Position numbers and translations under genes: made by a program
Part shown: positions 7,035-7,103 of the stretch, one piece after another
Position numbering within the stretch: the first letter of the stretch is position 1
How the letters are laid out: each line of letters starts with the position of its first letter
NCBI GenBank assembly: GCA_030622125.1
Contig: JAUXGM010000111.1
Location: forward strand, 1 to 7,103
DNA: 7,103 nucleotides
Reading direction: 5' to 3'
From: a bacterium
Lineage (GTDB): Bacteria > AUK180
Notes under the pieces: generated by a model
The model's database searches: none
The model's input: the letters and a program-made list of their open reading frames with translations, nothing else
What the model was told of the DNA's origin: nothing

Positions 7035-7067
7035 CGTACTAAGTACTAAGTTTTTCGTACTGAGTTT
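7035..7067. repeat. Short direct repeat CGTACTAAGT / CGTACTGAGT
   Basis: CGTACTAAGTACTAAGTTT begins at 7035 and CGTACTGAGTTT at 7056. This gives a 7-base tandem (GTACTAA twice) and a spaced, one-mismatch direct repeat about 21 bases apart. It lies directly after the AGGTTCAAA tract and probably belongs to the same low-complexity intergenic filler. Nothing coding is apparent. Confidence 0.5.
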
Positions 7068-7103
7068 AAGAAATTCCATTTCTATTTACTCAACACGGAA
7101 TAC

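Larger units (their letters stand above)
6422..7103. other. Non-coding region upstream of the operon, filled with short repeats
   Basis: I find no believable gene in this stretch on either strand. The part nearest the A2M gene holds its promoter and leader. The part from about 6559 to 6920 is a cluster of palindromic repeats that is visibly richer in G+C: two 60-base lines counted by hand (6721-6840) are 48% each, against well under 40% in the A2M coding lines. Positions 6920-6990 show nothing I can name. From 6995 to the end there are small tandem repeats. No tRNA, rRNA or rho-independent terminator is apparent. The next gene to the right lies outside the window. Confidence 0.7.

Noticed and set aside
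1-7103. A new multi-gene defence or mobile system
   Set aside because: The only supported genes are the known A2M and PBP1C pair. No transposase, integrase, nuclease or toxin-antitoxin gene is visible in the window.

Overview
The window looks like chromosomal DNA from an AT-rich, Gram-negative (diderm) bacterium. The two real genes form the periplasmic pair of a bacterial alpha-2-macroglobulin (A2M) and penicillin-binding protein 1C. The coding DNA is rich in A/T and in Lys, Ile, Asn and Tyr codons. I cannot place the organism in a phylum from the sequence alone. The interspersed repeats upstream are of a kind seen in many unrelated bacteria and do not narrow it down.

Layout, in the direction of transcription (minus strand, right to left). 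Positions 7103-6495 are non-coding and hold a cluster of short palindromic repeats plus small tandem repeats. A near-consensus sigma-70-type promoter lies at 6516-6488. It is followed by a leader of about 90 nt full of inverted repeats, then a strong Shine-Dalgarno site. The A2M gene runs from 6391 to 959 (1810 aa) and has an intact thioester motif. The last 17 bases of its frame overlap the start of pbpC (975 to the window edge), of which only the first 325 codons are present. These cover the membrane anchor, the whole glycosyltransferase domain and the beginning of the transpeptidase domain.

How the genes work together: in the known model, the A2M is held in the periplasm and traps foreign proteases that enter through a damaged outer membrane, and PBP1C repairs the peptidoglycan at the breach. 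The overlap and the single visible promoter imply co-transcription and probably translational coupling. This is a known partnership, not a new system. The less ordinary parts are the non-canonical residue before the presumed lipid-attachment cysteine, the structured leader, a tyrosine-dense stretch in the A2M, and the repeat cluster that generates two false ORFs.
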